From the NCBI GenBank assembly GCA_964649085.1, contig CAZYPN010000004.1:1-64000 (forward strand): 64,000 nt of DNA. The letters are read 5' to 3'. Both the position numbers and the translations under genes were made by a program. Under the pieces are notes generated by a model. That model had not been told where the DNA came from. It worked only from the letters and a program-made list of their open reading frames with translations, and ran no database searches. Positions 1 to 8,973 of this stretch are shown here, piece after piece. The stretch's first letter is position 1; every line of letters begins with the position of its first letter. Source of the stretch: JADMJV01 sp964649085. Its GTDB lineage: Bacteria > Vulcanimicrobiota > Xenobia > Xenobiales > JADMJV01.

Positions 1-1235
1 CTGTTGTAGACATTGCTACCCCAGTTGCTCAGCGTGCCCAGCAGCCCGCTGCTCTGATCCTTGTCGCCAGACCATTTGGCTTCACCAATCTTGTCTGGCT
101 TCACGGCTGCGTCGTGGGACGTCCCCATCAGGCCATTGACCAGGCTGCTGCCCCATCCCCCCAGGCTATCGAGCAGTCTCTTTGGAGTCTGCATCAGTCC
201 TTCCAATGTGGAGCTCTTGTCGGAAGTTGTGACCGTCGATTTGCGAGTCTCGGGTGGGGGCACGGGCAACGGCTCTGGCTTGTGCTCGTCCTGTCGGCCA
301 AAGGCGAACTGGAACTGAGATCGCAGGTTGTCGAAGCGAGAGGCGAGCTGAGCCTGGGCATCCTTCCCGAATAGCAATCCCGTGAGGTCTTTCTGTGCGC
401 TTTTTTCCGAGACCAACGGGGCGGGAGAAAGGTCTGCCCGCGCCTGTTGAGGGTAGTCACCGGGCATTCGAGTGTCGGGCGGGAGAGGCTTGACACGAGA
501 GTCGCTGGTGAGAAAACCGCTGGCGACTTTGCTTTCGGCGACAGGGGTTGTCTCCTGGCTTCTGGTCAGAGGTCGGCGCTCAATCTGAGGGCCCAGGGCT
601 TGAAGGGCTCGCTGATGGGCCCAATCCCATAGATTCTTTGGGGCCGAAGGTGGTTCCGGGTTCAACCGTGCCGGTAACTGGGCCGATTCGGCACTGGGTG
701 GCTGGCTGGCCCCGTCTCCGGGAAAACGCGTGTCGGGCTGAGACTTTGCCTGACCCGTCAGGATACCCTGAAGCTCGCTGCGCCGCCGTTCCTCCGCCTG
801 TAGTTCCTCAACCCTTTCAAGCTGCTTGGTCACCTCTGCTCGGGTTTCGGGGTTGGTGGTTTGCTCGATCCGCTCTTTGAGTTCGGTCTGCGCAGCTTCG
901 AGTTTCTGACTCAGGTCATCGGGCGCCAGGGCGGTTGAGTCCTGTTCGAACGATTTTTCGATTTGCTCCAGGCTGGATTCGCCCGTAAAGTTCTCAGTGC
1001 TGCCCAGCGAATCAAGCATCGACCCGATGTGGCCGTTTTCTTCGCCGTCGGCCAATGGGGCCGCGTCTGCGACGGCCTCTTCGGTGAGCAGAGAAGTGTC
1101 CTCAATGGGTGCCGCTACCTCAGGTTCTGGCTCGATCGGAGCGGCTTCCTCGACAACGGACTCTTCGACGTCGACTGGCTCAGCAGCTGGAATATAGTCG
1201 CTGGAGGGGCCGGCCGAGATGCCACTGATCGCCAC
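1..1235 (-). CDS. Acidic, low-complexity hypothetical protein (C-terminus beyond window)
   Basis: One minus-strand frame stays open from a GTG at 1235 to the window edge, about 411 codons. The GTG is preceded by GGAGG at an 8-base spacing, so I chose this start. Residues about 10-70 are rich in Glu, Pro and Ala; residues about 105-150 (around SQKLEAAQTELKERIEQ) look like a coiled coil; later parts are Pro/Ser/Gln-rich with repeated short SLGGWGSS- and LSNWGSN-like segments. There is no signal peptide, membrane segment or catalytic motif. It lies 68 bases downstream of the radical SAM gene on the same strand, so the two may be co-transcribed. I do not recognise the family; it looks disordered or scaffold-like. 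The frame is well supported, the function unknown. Confidence 0.6.
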   Translation of the reverse strand, partial: MAISGISAGPSSDYIPAAEPVDVEESVVEEAAPIEPEPEVAAPIEDTSLLTEEAVADAAPLADGEENGHIGSMLDSLGSTENFTGESSLEQIEKSFEQDSTALAPDDLSQKLEAAQTELKERIEQTTNPETRAEVTKQLERVEELQAEERRRSELQGILTGQAKSQPDTRFPGDGASQPPSAESAQLPARLNPEPPSAPKNLWDWAHQRALQALGPQIERRPLTRSQETTPVAESKVASGFLTSDSRVKPLPPDTRMPGDYPQQARADLSPAPLVSEKSAQKDLTGLLFGKDAQAQLASRFDNLRSQFQFAFGRQDEHKPEPLPVPPPETRKSTVTTSDKSSTLEGLMQTPKRLLDSLGGWGSSLVNGLMGTSHDAAVKPDKIGEAKWSGDKDQSSGLLGTLSNWGSNVYN

Positions 1236-1303
1236 GTGTCCGGCCTCCAATCTTCCTGCCCATTGTGCCACCCGTGGAAGCAAGGGAGGGGTAGAAGAGT
1301 TTG

Positions 1304-2629
1304 TCAGATTGTTTCCAAAGTGTTGCCAGTTCGTCGCGAAGGTGGAGGGGGGATGGGCGATCCGGGCAGTCGATTGAACAGGGCGCGTCGGTAGCCCCAG
1401 TTGAGAGCCAGGGCCTGAATCGGTCGCACCCCCAGGCGCCGAAGGATGGAGCGCCATGAGAAGAAGCCACGGCGAAAGTTCATGTAACCATCCCAGAGTT
1501 GCTGGGCAGTCATCCGGGCGGGCTGAAAAGCCACTGCCGTCTTGCCGTTGAAGTAGCTCCAATCGTCGGTGAGCAGGCGCCCTTCGGCGCGAAGTTGTTC
1601 GAATATCGGCGTCTTTGGAAACGGAGTAAGGATGCTTACGGTCGCTCCGTCAAGACCAACCCTGATGGTTTCTCGCAAAGTGTGTTCGAACGTGGAGAGG
1701 TCGTCGCCGTCGAATCCGAAAATCACCCCGGCCTGGACTGCCAGATGATGCCGGTGCAGTCGCTCAATGCCTTCGTAGTAGGTCTCCAGAACGTTGAACG
1801 ATTTGTTCGCGAGTCGCAGGCTCTCAGGCGAAAACGACTCCAGGCCCAGAAACAAACAGCTGCATCCTGCTCTGGCTGCGGCCCGCAAGAGCCGTTCGTT
1901 ACGGGTACTGGCCAGCGTGACCATTGCGGCCCAGCGCTTGCCCAGCCCTTCAATCGCCTGGAACAGCCGTATCGCGTAGTCCGGGTCCATAAAGAGTTGG
2001 TCGTCCCAGAAGGTGAAGATTGGCGACTGTAGGGAGCGGATTTCCGCAGCTACCTGCTCCACCGGGCGAAATCGTAGCTGACTGTGATAGATCTGACGCA
2101 AATTGCAGAAAGAGCAGCGATGCGGGCAGCCCCGTGTCGCCACCACGGTCGAGCCCAGCCAGCCTCGGCGATGGATCAGTTCGCGGCGGGCCCACGGTAG
2201 GTTTTCCAATGACGGAGGGCTGTAACTGCGGTACACGCTCTGCAATCGCCCCGAGCGCGCGTCGGCCAGGAGTTCCGGCCAGGTTTCGTCGGCTTCGCCG
2301 ATCACTACGGCATCGGCGTGTTGCGCTGCTTCCTCTGGCAACAGGGTGGGATGGGGTCCGCCCAAAACTACCATTCGCCCCCGACGGCGAAATTCGGCCG
2401 CCATTTGATAGACGTGGCTGGCGTTGGGCGTGTTGCAGGTGATGCCCACCAGGTCGGCCGGCGTGTCGAACGAGACCCGCTGATTGTACTCGTCGACGAG
2501 TTGCACCGTATCGGGAGGCGTCACGAAGGCGGCCAGGTAGGGCATCGTAAGTTGCACGAAATTGTTGGTCTGGCCGCGACGAAAGGCCCTCAGGTGGGGG
2601 TTTTCTGGCGTGATCAGAAGAATTCTCAT
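1304..2629 (-). CDS. B12-binding domain radical SAM protein
   Basis: About 441 aa from ATG 2629 (MRILLITPENP); a longer open frame upstream would overlap the divergent gene at 2662 and lacks the family start. The N-terminal ~140 residues resemble a cobalamin-binding Rossmann fold (DLVGITCNTPNA, VVLGGPHPTLLPEEA). A radical SAM core follows with the 4Fe-4S motif CPHRCSFC in a TRGCPHRCSFCN context, then typical GLES and GFDGD segments. The family couples SAM cleavage to methyl transfer or other radical chemistry, often on lipids or secondary metabolites; the substrate cannot be read from sequence. The start region is divergent from the 418-aa gene, and the acidic protein gene follows 68 bases downstream. 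Confidence 0.88.
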   Translation of the reverse strand: MRILLITPENPHLRAFRRGQTNNFVQLTMPYLAAFVTPPDTVQLVDEYNQRVSFDTPADLVGITCNTPNASHVYQMAAEFRRRGRMVVLGGPHPTLLPEEAAQHADAVVIGEADETWPELLADARSGRLQSVYRSYSPPSLENLPWARRELIHRRGWLGSTVVATRGCPHRCSFCNLRQIYHSQLRFRPVEQVAAEIRSLQSPIFTFWDDQLFMDPDYAIRLFQAIEGLGKRWAAMVTLASTRNERLLRAAARAGCSCLFLGLESFSPESLRLANKSFNVLETYYEGIERLHRHHLAVQAGVIFGFDGDDLSTFEHTLRETIRVGLDGATVSILTPFPKTPIFEQLRAEGRLLTDDWSYFNGKTAVAFQPARMTAQQLWDGYMNFRRGFFSWRSILRRLGVRPIQALALNWGYRRALFNRLPGSPIPPPPSRRTGNTLETI

Positions 2630-2661
2630 CGCTGCAGAGTTCCAGAAAGGTTGAAGTTCGC

Positions 2662-3918
2662 GTGGATCAGGATGCGCTCTACCATTCGTCAGGAAGTTTT
2701 TCATTACATCCTGGGAAATGGCTGGAAAGCGTCGATCGACTTGCTCCATTTGAACCCGAAGAGTCGGTTTTCCTGGCCATTCGAGGCTTGGTTCTGGCAG
2801 GCGCTCGTCGGGTCGAGCTGCGGGCCTCGGGAGGTCGCGTCGAAGTCACCGGGGCCTTCACGCTTCCGCCCGAGCCCCTGCTGGGAGCAGGGGGTTGGCA
2901 CCCCGAGTTGCTGGACGATTGGGTGTCTCGGATGCTCACTCCAGAGGATTCTGGGCGCTACGATCTGTGCCTGGCCCTGGGAGTGGCAGGGCGACACTCT
3001 GGATGCTGGTTGCGTTGGAAGCAAGGATGGTCAAGCTACCGGTTGGAGTATGAGGGTTGGGGAGGTCCGCGCCGTTCGGCCCCCAGGGTGGCCGAGGCTG
3101 CTCCTCTGTCGCTGACCTTTGGCTGTCCCCTTTCCGCGACCTCGTCCTTGGTCCAGAAGCTGAGGGACCGAACCGTCTTCGCTCCGGTTCCGATCGTCTA
3201 CGTGCCCAGAGCCTTCGAGTCGCCTTGTCCTCAGGTGTCGCGCTACCTGCCCGAGGTCGGACTGATGGACCATTGCGTGTTGGCCCAGCGGCTCGCGCCT
3301 CCGGTGGATCAGCACTGGGGCAGGGCTCTGGGTGTATCGGGGAAGGCCACCCTCGATGTGCCCGGAGCCGAACAGAACCCGCTCACTCATGAGGTGTTCT
3401 GGCGAAGCGCAGACGTTGGACCCATTCCGTTAAGAGAGGGCCATCCCCTGGCAGAGTCAGTCTTGGAACTCTCGTTGGGCAGTGGCCCGGGGCGCTTCAC
3501 CGTCGTCCGAGGTGGCGTGACCGTAGAAGTGCTACCCCTTCAAATACCAGGTGTTTATCTGGCGAGTTCCGATCGTGGGCTTCAGCTCGATCTTGCCAGC
3601 CGGCGAGTCGTGCGCAACGAGGCCTTTCAGTCCCGCGTTGACGAGGCCCTGGGTCGGGTACCGGCTCTGGCCGACCATACCCTGAAGCTGCTGCCTCACA
3701 TCGGCTTCCTCGAACCCCGCAACCATGTTGGCGAGGGCATTCTTTCCGTCGCCTTCCTGATGGTGATGGTGCTGGGTGCCTTTGCGGGGGCGGACGTCAG
3801 CGCCGGAGGCGGGGCTGGGGAGGCATCGCCCCGACTGGTGGCCTGCAACGATCCGACCAAAGTGGAGAAGTTTCTGGCCATCGTGCGAGCCCGTCTGGAG
3901 CGCTACATTCAGGGCTAG
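2662..3918 (+). CDS. Hypothetical protein, 418 aa, possible degenerate GHKL-like N-terminus
   Basis: Starts at GTG 2662, with AAAGG about 12 bases upstream, and ends at 3918. I do not recognise the family. Residues 30-65 (EESVFLAIRGLVLAGARR, then a short strand pair) faintly recall the first helix of GHKL ATPases such as Hsp90 or MutL, but the usual Asn and DxG residues are absent, so this is a weak inference. A hydrophobic, Gly/Ala-rich segment at about residues 360-385 (SVAFLMVMVLGAFAGADV) could be buried or membrane-associated. The gene diverges from the radical SAM gene, and the 76-bp repeat array begins about 18 bases after its stop. Confidence 0.6.
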   Translation: MDQDALYHSSGSFSLHPGKWLESVDRLAPFEPEESVFLAIRGLVLAGARRVELRASGGRVEVTGAFTLPPEPLLGAGGWHPELLDDWVSRMLTPEDSGRYDLCLALGVAGRHSGCWLRWKQGWSSYRLEYEGWGGPRRSAPRVAEAAPLSLTFGCPLSATSSLVQKLRDRTVFAPVPIVYVPRAFESPCPQVSRYLPEVGLMDHCVLAQRLAPPVDQHWGRALGVSGKATLDVPGAEQNPLTHEVFWRSADVGPIPLREGHPLAESVLELSLGSGPGRFTVVRGGVTVEVLPLQIPGVYLASSDRGLQLDLASRRVVRNEAFQSRVDEALGRVPALADHTLKLLPHIGFLEPRNHVGEGILSVAFLMVMVLGAFAGADVSAGGGAGEASPRLVACNDPTKVEKFLAIVRARLERYIQG

Positions 3919-3936
3919 CAGCCCGTGTAGGAGTCT

Positions 3937-4649
3937 GTCGTGCCCGAAGGGCGGACACGACAACTCGGCCCAGCGCTCCTGGCAACCGCGGTGGCTGGCC
4001 TTCGGCAAGGTTGTCGTGCCCCAGGGGCGGACACGACAACTCGGCCCAGCCCTCCTGGCAATGGCGGTGGCTGGCCTTCGGCAAGGTTGTCGTGCCCGAA
4101 GGGCGGACACGACAACTCGGCCCAACGCACCTGGCAACGGCGGTGGCTGGCCTTCCACGAAGTCGTCGTGCCCCAGGGGCAGACACGACAACTCGGCCCG
4201 GCCCTCCTGGCAACGGCGGTGGCTGGCCTTCGGCAAGGTTGTCGTGCCCNNNNNNNNNNNNNNNNNNNNNNNNNNNNNNNNNNNNNNNNNNNNNNNNNNN
4301 NNNNNNNNNNNNNNNNNNNNNNNNNNNNNNNNNNNNNNNNNNNNNNNNNGGCCCGGCCCTCCTGGCAACGGCGGTGGCTGGCCTTCGGCAAGGTTGTCGT
4401 GCCCGAAGGGCGGACACGACAACTCGGCCCAACGCACCTGGCAACGGCGGTGGCTGGCCTTCCACGAAGTCGTCGTGCCCCAGGGGCAGACACGACAACT
4501 CGGCCCGGCCCTCCTGGCAACGGCGGTGGCTGGCCTTCGGCAAGGTTGTCGTGCCCCAGGGGCGGACACGACAACTCGGCCCAGCCCTCCTGGCAACCGC
4601 GGTGGCTGGCCTTCCACGAAGTCGTCGTGCCCCAGGGGCAGACACGACA
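3937..4649. repeat. 76-bp tandem repeat array with hairpin-forming units
   Basis: At least nine full or partial units of about 76 bp are visible on both sides of an N gap. Each unit contains an inverted repeat GTTGTCGTG / CACGACAAC around a short CCC-GGG core, followed by a CTCGGCCC...CCTGGCAAC...GGTGGCTGGCCTTC block. Two alternating variants occur (GCAAGG or ACGAAG ends; CCCGAAGGG or CCCCAGGGG cores), and the same order of variants appears on both sides of the gap, so there is a higher-order repeat. The array fills the space between convergent genes. It is not CRISPR: there are no unique spacers. It could be an intergenic palindromic repeat family, a structured RNA or a transcription-ending zone. 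Confidence 0.9.
4250..4349. other. Scaffold gap (100 N) inside the repeat array
   Basis: Exactly 100 consecutive Ns, a conventional placeholder length. It interrupts the array after the start of a unit, so the assembly probably broke because the repeats are longer than the reads. The true number of units is unknown. Confidence 0.97.
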
Positions 4650-4685
4650 GACCGCACTACAACGGGCGAACGGTGCCGGGGGCCT

Positions 4686-5312
4686 CTAGCAGTAGTAGGG
4701 GCGAGGTGCCCAGCGCGGATTGGAGTGGTGCACCGAGGTGTGGTTGCAGTAGGGGTCGATGAAGTTCAGGCTACCACGACCAAATCCCGGGGTAGGGAAG
4801 TTGTAGGGACTGTGCTGCTCCCAGGGCTGGAACTTGCCGTCCCGGTTGCGGTCTACCAGCACCCGGCCTCCGGCGGAGGCGAATTCTCCGGCATCGAGGC
4901 GACCGTCTCGGTCGCGGTCGTACCGCTGCAGTTCGCGCTGATACTGCTGACCCTTCATCCGCTCGCAAAGGCTCACCTTGCCGTCGCCGTTGAGGTCGAA
5001 ATTGCCGCCCATTGCATTGAGCCGTTGGCGTGATTCCTGGATTTCCTTAGGCGTGATTTTGCCATCGCGATTGAGGTCCATGGCCAGCACCGCGTCCTGA
5101 CCCCTGGTGTAGCGACCGTCGTTGTTGAGGTCAAGGCCATAGCCGCGAGTGCTGCACAGGCCCAGAAAACCGTGCCGACCAACCTCGGCGTTGGGCAGAT
5201 TGCCGTGCCCCTGGTTCCAGTGCCAGTTGGGTTGATGCCAGGGACGCGGCGGGCACCAGTCGCGGGCATAGGGCGGGGTGTGAATGCTGTAGTGTGCGCT
5301 AACCGTCATCAT
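4686..5312 (-). CDS. EF-hand-like calcium-binding protein
   Basis: 208 aa from ATG 5312, with GGAGG 8 bases upstream; a second ATG follows directly at 5309. Five DxDxDG-type loops appear from about residue 60: DLNNDGRYTRGQD, DLNRDGKITPKE, DLNGDGKVSLCE, DRDRDGRLDAGE and DRNRDGKFQPWE. These are dockerin/EF-hand calcium-binding loops, where the acidic side chains and a Glu near the end ligate calcium. The N-terminus is rich in Trp, His and Pro and is not a clear signal peptide. No enzyme domain is present. It faces the repeat array at its 3' end. A role in calcium binding is likely; its cellular place is unclear. Confidence 0.82.
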   Translation of the reverse strand: MMTVSAHYSIHTPPYARDWCPPRPWHQPNWHWNQGHGNLPNAEVGRHGFLGLCSTRGYGLDLNNDGRYTRGQDAVLAMDLNRDGKITPKEIQESRQRLNAMGGNFDLNGDGKVSLCERMKGQQYQRELQRYDRDRDGRLDAGEFASAGGRVLVDRNRDGKFQPWEQHSPYNFPTPGFGRGSLNFIDPYCNHTSVHHSNPRWAPRPYYC

Positions 5313-5637
5313 CTGTTTGTCCTCCAGGCTCCAGTTGGTGTTGTGAGCATGTTTTCACGTCGGCCGAGGCAGAGTTAAGAGCGGTTTGTGAACAGGATGT
5401 ATAAGTTTCGTGTTCTAAATGTGAACTTTGCTTCAATGAGGCAATCGGGTGGCTATTGTTGGCACTTTTTGGTGTTGGCAATATTGGCGAAGTTGGTGGC
5501 GAGGAAGTTACTCGCGAATCCAGTTTTGAGGAGCCTTGTCCTGGGGGTTGCAGAGGTTCTCTGGTGAGCGAGGCAGGCGAGAGACAGACTTCTGCTGATG
5601 GTTGGGGCTGTTTGTAGCGGCGGTAGATAGATATCGC
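5313..5637. other. Intergenic region upstream of the EF-hand gene
   Basis: This 325-base stretch is more AT-rich than its neighbours near 5370-5470. On the minus strand TTATACAT near 5400 could be a -10 for the EF-hand gene, with TTCACA about 15 bases upstream as a poor -35. I see no conserved RNA, repeat or gene here. Confidence 0.4.
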
Positions 5638-6225
5638 TTATTTTGGAGAAAGCTGGATGACCAGATCTTGCGTCTTGCCGTAGCGCTTTTGCTGGCTGGT
5701 GTATATCTGCTGGTAGAGCAACTTCGGTTCACAGACCGCAGGCGCAAAAAAGCCCAGCCAACCTCCCACGCGGGCATTACGGTTGAGCAGGTCTTCACGG
5801 GGCATTCCGCCTTTCAGGAACCAGGCCACCTTTTGCATGTAAGCAAGTGAAGAGCGGGCCTCCTGGCCATCGTCGCAGCGCAACACCCATACCGGAATGG
5901 AATGGCCTGCTTTCTGCTTGGTTTCGCTCAAGTTCTTGTATTGAACCCTGAGCAACCAGGTGACTTTCTCTTTGCCATAGACCTGGCGTTCGGCGTAGTG
6001 AAACAGCTTCTTCGACTCACTCTCGGTCAATCTTTTGGACCATGAGAGTTGCTTGAACTCGTCCAGGGTGCTCACTCTCTTCATTTCGCTTACCGACAGA
6101 GCCCACCGGCCATTGCTGGCCCACTGCCCAAGGGAAGCCTTGCCAGGCAGGGGCTGCTTTTCGCTGCCAGGTTGGGCCGCAACAGGAAGAGCTACGAGCA
6201 ACAGAAGGATCAACAGGTTCAACAT
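5638..6225 (-). CDS. Small exported hypothetical protein
   Basis: 195 aa from ATG 6225, which shares a base with the upstream TGA (TGATG), typical of translational coupling. A hydrophobic signal peptide (MLNLLILLLLVALPVAAQ) precedes a soluble domain with a pattern of strands: NGRWALSVSEMKRV near residue 38 and TWLLRVQYKNLSE near 90. That order recalls small exported immunoglobulin-like DUF4352 proteins, but I cannot confirm membership. Three Cys are present. It is the last gene of the ablB-transporter operon and is probably exported with the protein encoded by the preceding gene. Confidence 0.7.
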   Translation of the reverse strand: MLNLLILLLLVALPVAAQPGSEKQPLPGKASLGQWASNGRWALSVSEMKRVSTLDEFKQLSWSKRLTESESKKLFHYAERQVYGKEKVTWLLRVQYKNLSETKQKAGHSIPVWVLRCDDGQEARSSLAYMQKVAWFLKGGMPREDLLNRNARVGGWLGFFAPAVCEPKLLYQQIYTSQQKRYGKTQDLVIQLSPK

Positions 6226-6746
6226 CAAGGCTGCTTTCTGGGCAGGATCCCATCAACCTCCCCTGTCCCCCGGGGAGTCAGGTCGGTGACGTTCAACAAG
6301 GCGTCGGGGGTGATTTCAACCCTGCGCAAAATCCGTCGGCGGCCGGGTTCACGCCCTGTCATCACGACAGCCCAGGCCTGATAGCGAAAGGTGCCGTTGT
6401 CGAGAAACTCGGCGTGAGGAGCCAGCGCGGTTCCGAGTCGAGGGTCGTCCTTCTCGAGTAGTTCGCAGCCGTGGAAGCCGAAGACCTTGGCCCAGGCCAC
6501 CCCCAGTTCCAGTTTGTCGCTGCGCTGCAACCAGTCGACCCGTGGCAAAATGGCGTGGGTGGCTTCTCCGGGCGCAAAAAACTGCCCTTGGAACCCAATG
6601 GAGTCCAGTCGTTCGCCGTAGTCGTGGGCGAAAGTGGTGCGAATACTGAGCCCTGGAATCAAACGTTCGAGTTCGTAGTGTTCGTGGCGGGCCAGAGCAG
6701 GGTGCAGCAGCCACGCGAAGAGTATCAGATGTACCAGGCGCCTCAT
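6225..6746 (-). CDS. Exported hypothetical protein
   Basis: 173 aa from ATG 6746, overlapping the ATPase stop by an ATGA junction. The N-terminus MRRLVHLILFAWLLHPALA is a signal peptide. The mature part holds GLSIRTTFAHDYGERLDSI and a FHGCELLEKDDPRLGTAL segment, and ends in a charged tail. No known domain is recognised. Position in a tightly overlapped operon with an amino-acid ABC transporter suggests an envelope role, but this is inference only. Confidence 0.68.
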   Translation of the reverse strand: MRRLVHLILFAWLLHPALARHEHYELERLIPGLSIRTTFAHDYGERLDSIGFQGQFFAPGEATHAILPRVDWLQRSDKLELGVAWAKVFGFHGCELLEKDDPRLGTALAPHAEFLDNGTFRYQAWAVVMTGREPGRRRILRRVEITPDALLNVTDLTPRGTGEVDGILPRKQP

Positions 6747-7513
6747 CACGGAGAGTTTCGCTGAGGCATGGCCTGTTCCCCCGCCCCCGCGCTCAGAAAA
6801 CGGCGAGCCCTCGCACTCAGCGGTGAGTCGAGGACCTGGTCGGTGGCGCCCGACTCCAGCATCCGCCCGTCCTCCATGAAGCAACAGTGATTTGCGACCG
6901 AGCGTGCAAACGCGAGGTCGTGGGTGACCACAATCATGGGCATCGATGCCGCCAGTTCTTGCAGTAGCCGCTGAACTTCGGCGGCCGACTCCACATCGAG
7001 TGCACTGGTCACTTCGTCGAGCAGAAGAGCTTCGGGTTCCAGCGCCAGCGCACGGGCGATGGCGACCCGCTGTTTCTGGCCTCCCGACAACTGATGCGGC
7101 CGGCGTTCACCATAGCCTTCCAGCCCCACTCGGGACAGCAGTTGACGGGCACGCTCCTGGGCCCGTTGACGCGACCAGCCCAAAACCTGGGTCGGTCCTT
7201 CCATGACATTTTCCAGCACCGTGAAATGCGGAAAGAGGTGGAAGTGTTGAAACACCATGCCCAGGCGGCGTCGAAACTGAGAGAGAGGCTTGCCGTTCAG
7301 GCGACGATAGTCAACGGGTTGCTCACGCCAGAGCAGTCGGCCCTGATCGGGCATCTCGAGCAGGTTGAGGCAGCGGAGCAAGGTGCTTTTCCCCGCTCCA
7401 GAAGGGCCTACCAGCGCAATAATTTGACCAGGGTGGAGTTCCAGGCTGACCCCTTTGAGGATCTCGGTTCCGCCGAGTCGCTTGTGCAGCTGTTGGACCG
7501 CCAGTAAGCTCAT
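6746..7513 (-). CDS. Amino-acid ABC transporter ATP-binding protein (GlnQ-like)
   Basis: 255 aa, the usual size for GlnQ/HisP-type ATPases. Visible motifs are Walker A (GPSGAGKST, near residue 36), a Q-loop (GMVFQHFHLFPHFTVLENV), the signature LSGGQKQR, Walker B (EALLLDEVTSALD) and the switch His (VTHDLAFA). It hydrolyses ATP on the cytoplasmic face to drive import through the fused permease encoded just upstream, with which it overlaps by four bases (ATGA). The DEVTSALD sequence is characteristic of polar amino-acid importers. Confidence 0.93.
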   Translation of the reverse strand: MSLLAVQQLHKRLGGTEILKGVSLELHPGQIIALVGPSGAGKSTLLRCLNLLEMPDQGRLLWREQPVDYRRLNGKPLSQFRRRLGMVFQHFHLFPHFTVLENVMEGPTQVLGWSRQRAQERARQLLSRVGLEGYGERRPHQLSGGQKQRVAIARALALEPEALLLDEVTSALDVESAAEVQRLLQELAASMPMIVVTHDLAFARSVANHCCFMEDGRMLESGATDQVLDSPLSARARRFLSAGAGEQAMPQRNSP

Positions 7514-8973
7514 GTTCGCGCCTCGGGGCGACGACGTTCAAGCCACTGGAAGCCCGCCGAGCAGGCGGCGATCATCAGAAGATACAGGCAGCCCGCCAGG
7601 GCGAACGGTAGAAAGGCCTGGCCGCTCTGAAAGACCAGGTTGCGAGCAGAGTAACTGAGCTCAACCAGTGTGATGGCGCCTACCAGCGAGGTGTCTTTGA
7701 TCAAAACAATCGAGTTATTGCCCAGCGAGCTCAAGGCGCGTCCGAGGGCCTGGGGCAGGAGGATGCGTCGCAGAGACTGCCCGGTCGTGAGGCCCAACGA
7801 AGCAGCCGCCTCCCACTGGCCCACATCGATGCAAAGCAAAGCTCCACGAATCGATTCGGCATGGTAGGCGGTGGTGTTGATCACCAGAGCCATCAGGGCT
7901 GCACCCAGGGGACCGATCACCTCCTGGCCAAGGCTTCGATTGACGAGGGTGGCCCAGCCGAAGTAGCAGAGGAACAGTTGGACCAGCAAAGGCGTGCCTC
8001 GCACCAGCAGAATGTATCCTCGGGCCAGGCCGCGCCAGGGAAAGGGCGCCAGCACCAGAGTAACGGCCACAAGGGTTCCGGTCAGCAGCGACAGGCTGCC
8101 CGCCAGAATCGAAAGCAGAAGTGTCAGCGCCGCTCCCTGGGCCAGCACGCCCAGCATGTCGGTTGCGCTGCGAGCAAATCGACTTTCTGGCACGCTCGCT
8201 TCCTGCTCTGGTTGCGGATGGGGAGGGAATTCGCTCCAGCTTTGCAGCAACTGGGCCAGATCGGGCTCCTGTCCAACCCAGTGGCGGTAGTGACGTGCAT
8301 AGCTGCCGTCTTGAATGCAGGCCAGCAGGGCCAGATTGACCTGCCGGATCAATTCTTCGCCGTCGGGGGCGGCGGCAATGCCACAGACCTCGCGATAGAG
8401 CAGCGCTCCGCGGGGTTCTACCCCCTTCACTCCACCGCGGTTCAGGTAGAACTGACCCACGATGCGATCGGAGACAAACCCGTCCACCTTGCCGGTGGAC
8501 AGGGCTGTGACGATTTCTGCCTCACTGCCAAATCGCAGCACTGACAGTTGGGGAAAGTGGCGGTGAAGATAGTCCTCATAGGTGCTCGATTCGGTCACGG
8601 CCACCCGGCGCGGCTGTTCACGACCAGCAAACAGTTGGGCGCCGCTCACGTAGTAAGGCAGCGAAAATTTCATGGCACGCTGCCGTTCTTCGGTGATGGC
8701 CATGCTGCCACAAATCAGGTCATACTTGCCCGCCTGCAGGCCCGCCTGAATGCCACTCCAGTCGACCTGAATCAGGCGGGCCTGACGTCCCATTTTCTTG
8801 GCGATCTCGCGGGCAATATCGGCATCCAAACCGACCAGATTTCCGTGCTGATCGGTGGTGGAGAAGGGTTGAAACCCGCCCGACATAGCCAGGGTCAGTT
8901 CTTTCGAGGGTTGGCAGGCCGCGATTCGCCAGAGGCAGCAGAGAACTAAGCAGAGGCGAAGGATTTGCACCAA
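7510..8973 (-). CDS. Fused substrate-binding protein and permease, polar amino-acid ABC transporter
   Basis: 487 aa. Residues 1-20 form a signal sequence ending in IAAC, a lipobox-like site, so the protein may be lipid-anchored. Residues ~25-245 are a family-3 solute-binding domain (GGFQPFSTTDQHGNLVGLD, DLICGSMAITEERQ). Residues ~265-480 are a HisM/GlnP-type permease with about five membrane segments and the EAA loop (EAAASLGLTTGQSLRRILLPQA). This receptor-permease fusion is like GlnP of lactic acid bacteria. Start choice is TTG 8973 or GTG 8970, with GGGAGA about 10-13 bases upstream. It overlaps the ablB end by 28 bases and its ATPase by four. Confidence 0.9.
   Translation of the reverse strand: MVQILRLCLVLCCLWRIAACQPSKELTLAMSGGFQPFSTTDQHGNLVGLDADIAREIAKKMGRQARLIQVDWSGIQAGLQAGKYDLICGSMAITEERQRAMKFSLPYYVSGAQLFAGREQPRRVAVTESSTYEDYLHRHFPQLSVLRFGSEAEIVTALSTGKVDGFVSDRIVGQFYLNRGGVKGVEPRGALLYREVCGIAAAPDGEELIRQVNLALLACIQDGSYARHYRHWVGQEPDLAQLLQSWSEFPPHPQPEQEASVPESRFARSATDMLGVLAQGAALTLLLSILAGSLSLLTGTLVAVTLVLAPFPWRGLARGYILLVRGTPLLVQLFLCYFGWATLVNRSLGQEVIGPLGAALMALVINTTAYHAESIRGALLCIDVGQWEAAASLGLTTGQSLRRILLPQALGRALSSLGNNSIVLIKDTSLVGAITLVELSYSARNLVFQSGQAFLPFALAGCLYLLMIAACSAGFQWLERRRPEART

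Noticed and set aside
3937..4649. CRISPR array
   Set aside because: The whole 76-bp unit repeats with no unique spacers, and no cas genes are near.
3532..5033. Long open frames on both strands across the 76-bp array
   Set aside because: They translate the same repeat in rotating phases and include the N gap; no start site or codon pattern favours any. They are repeat artefacts.
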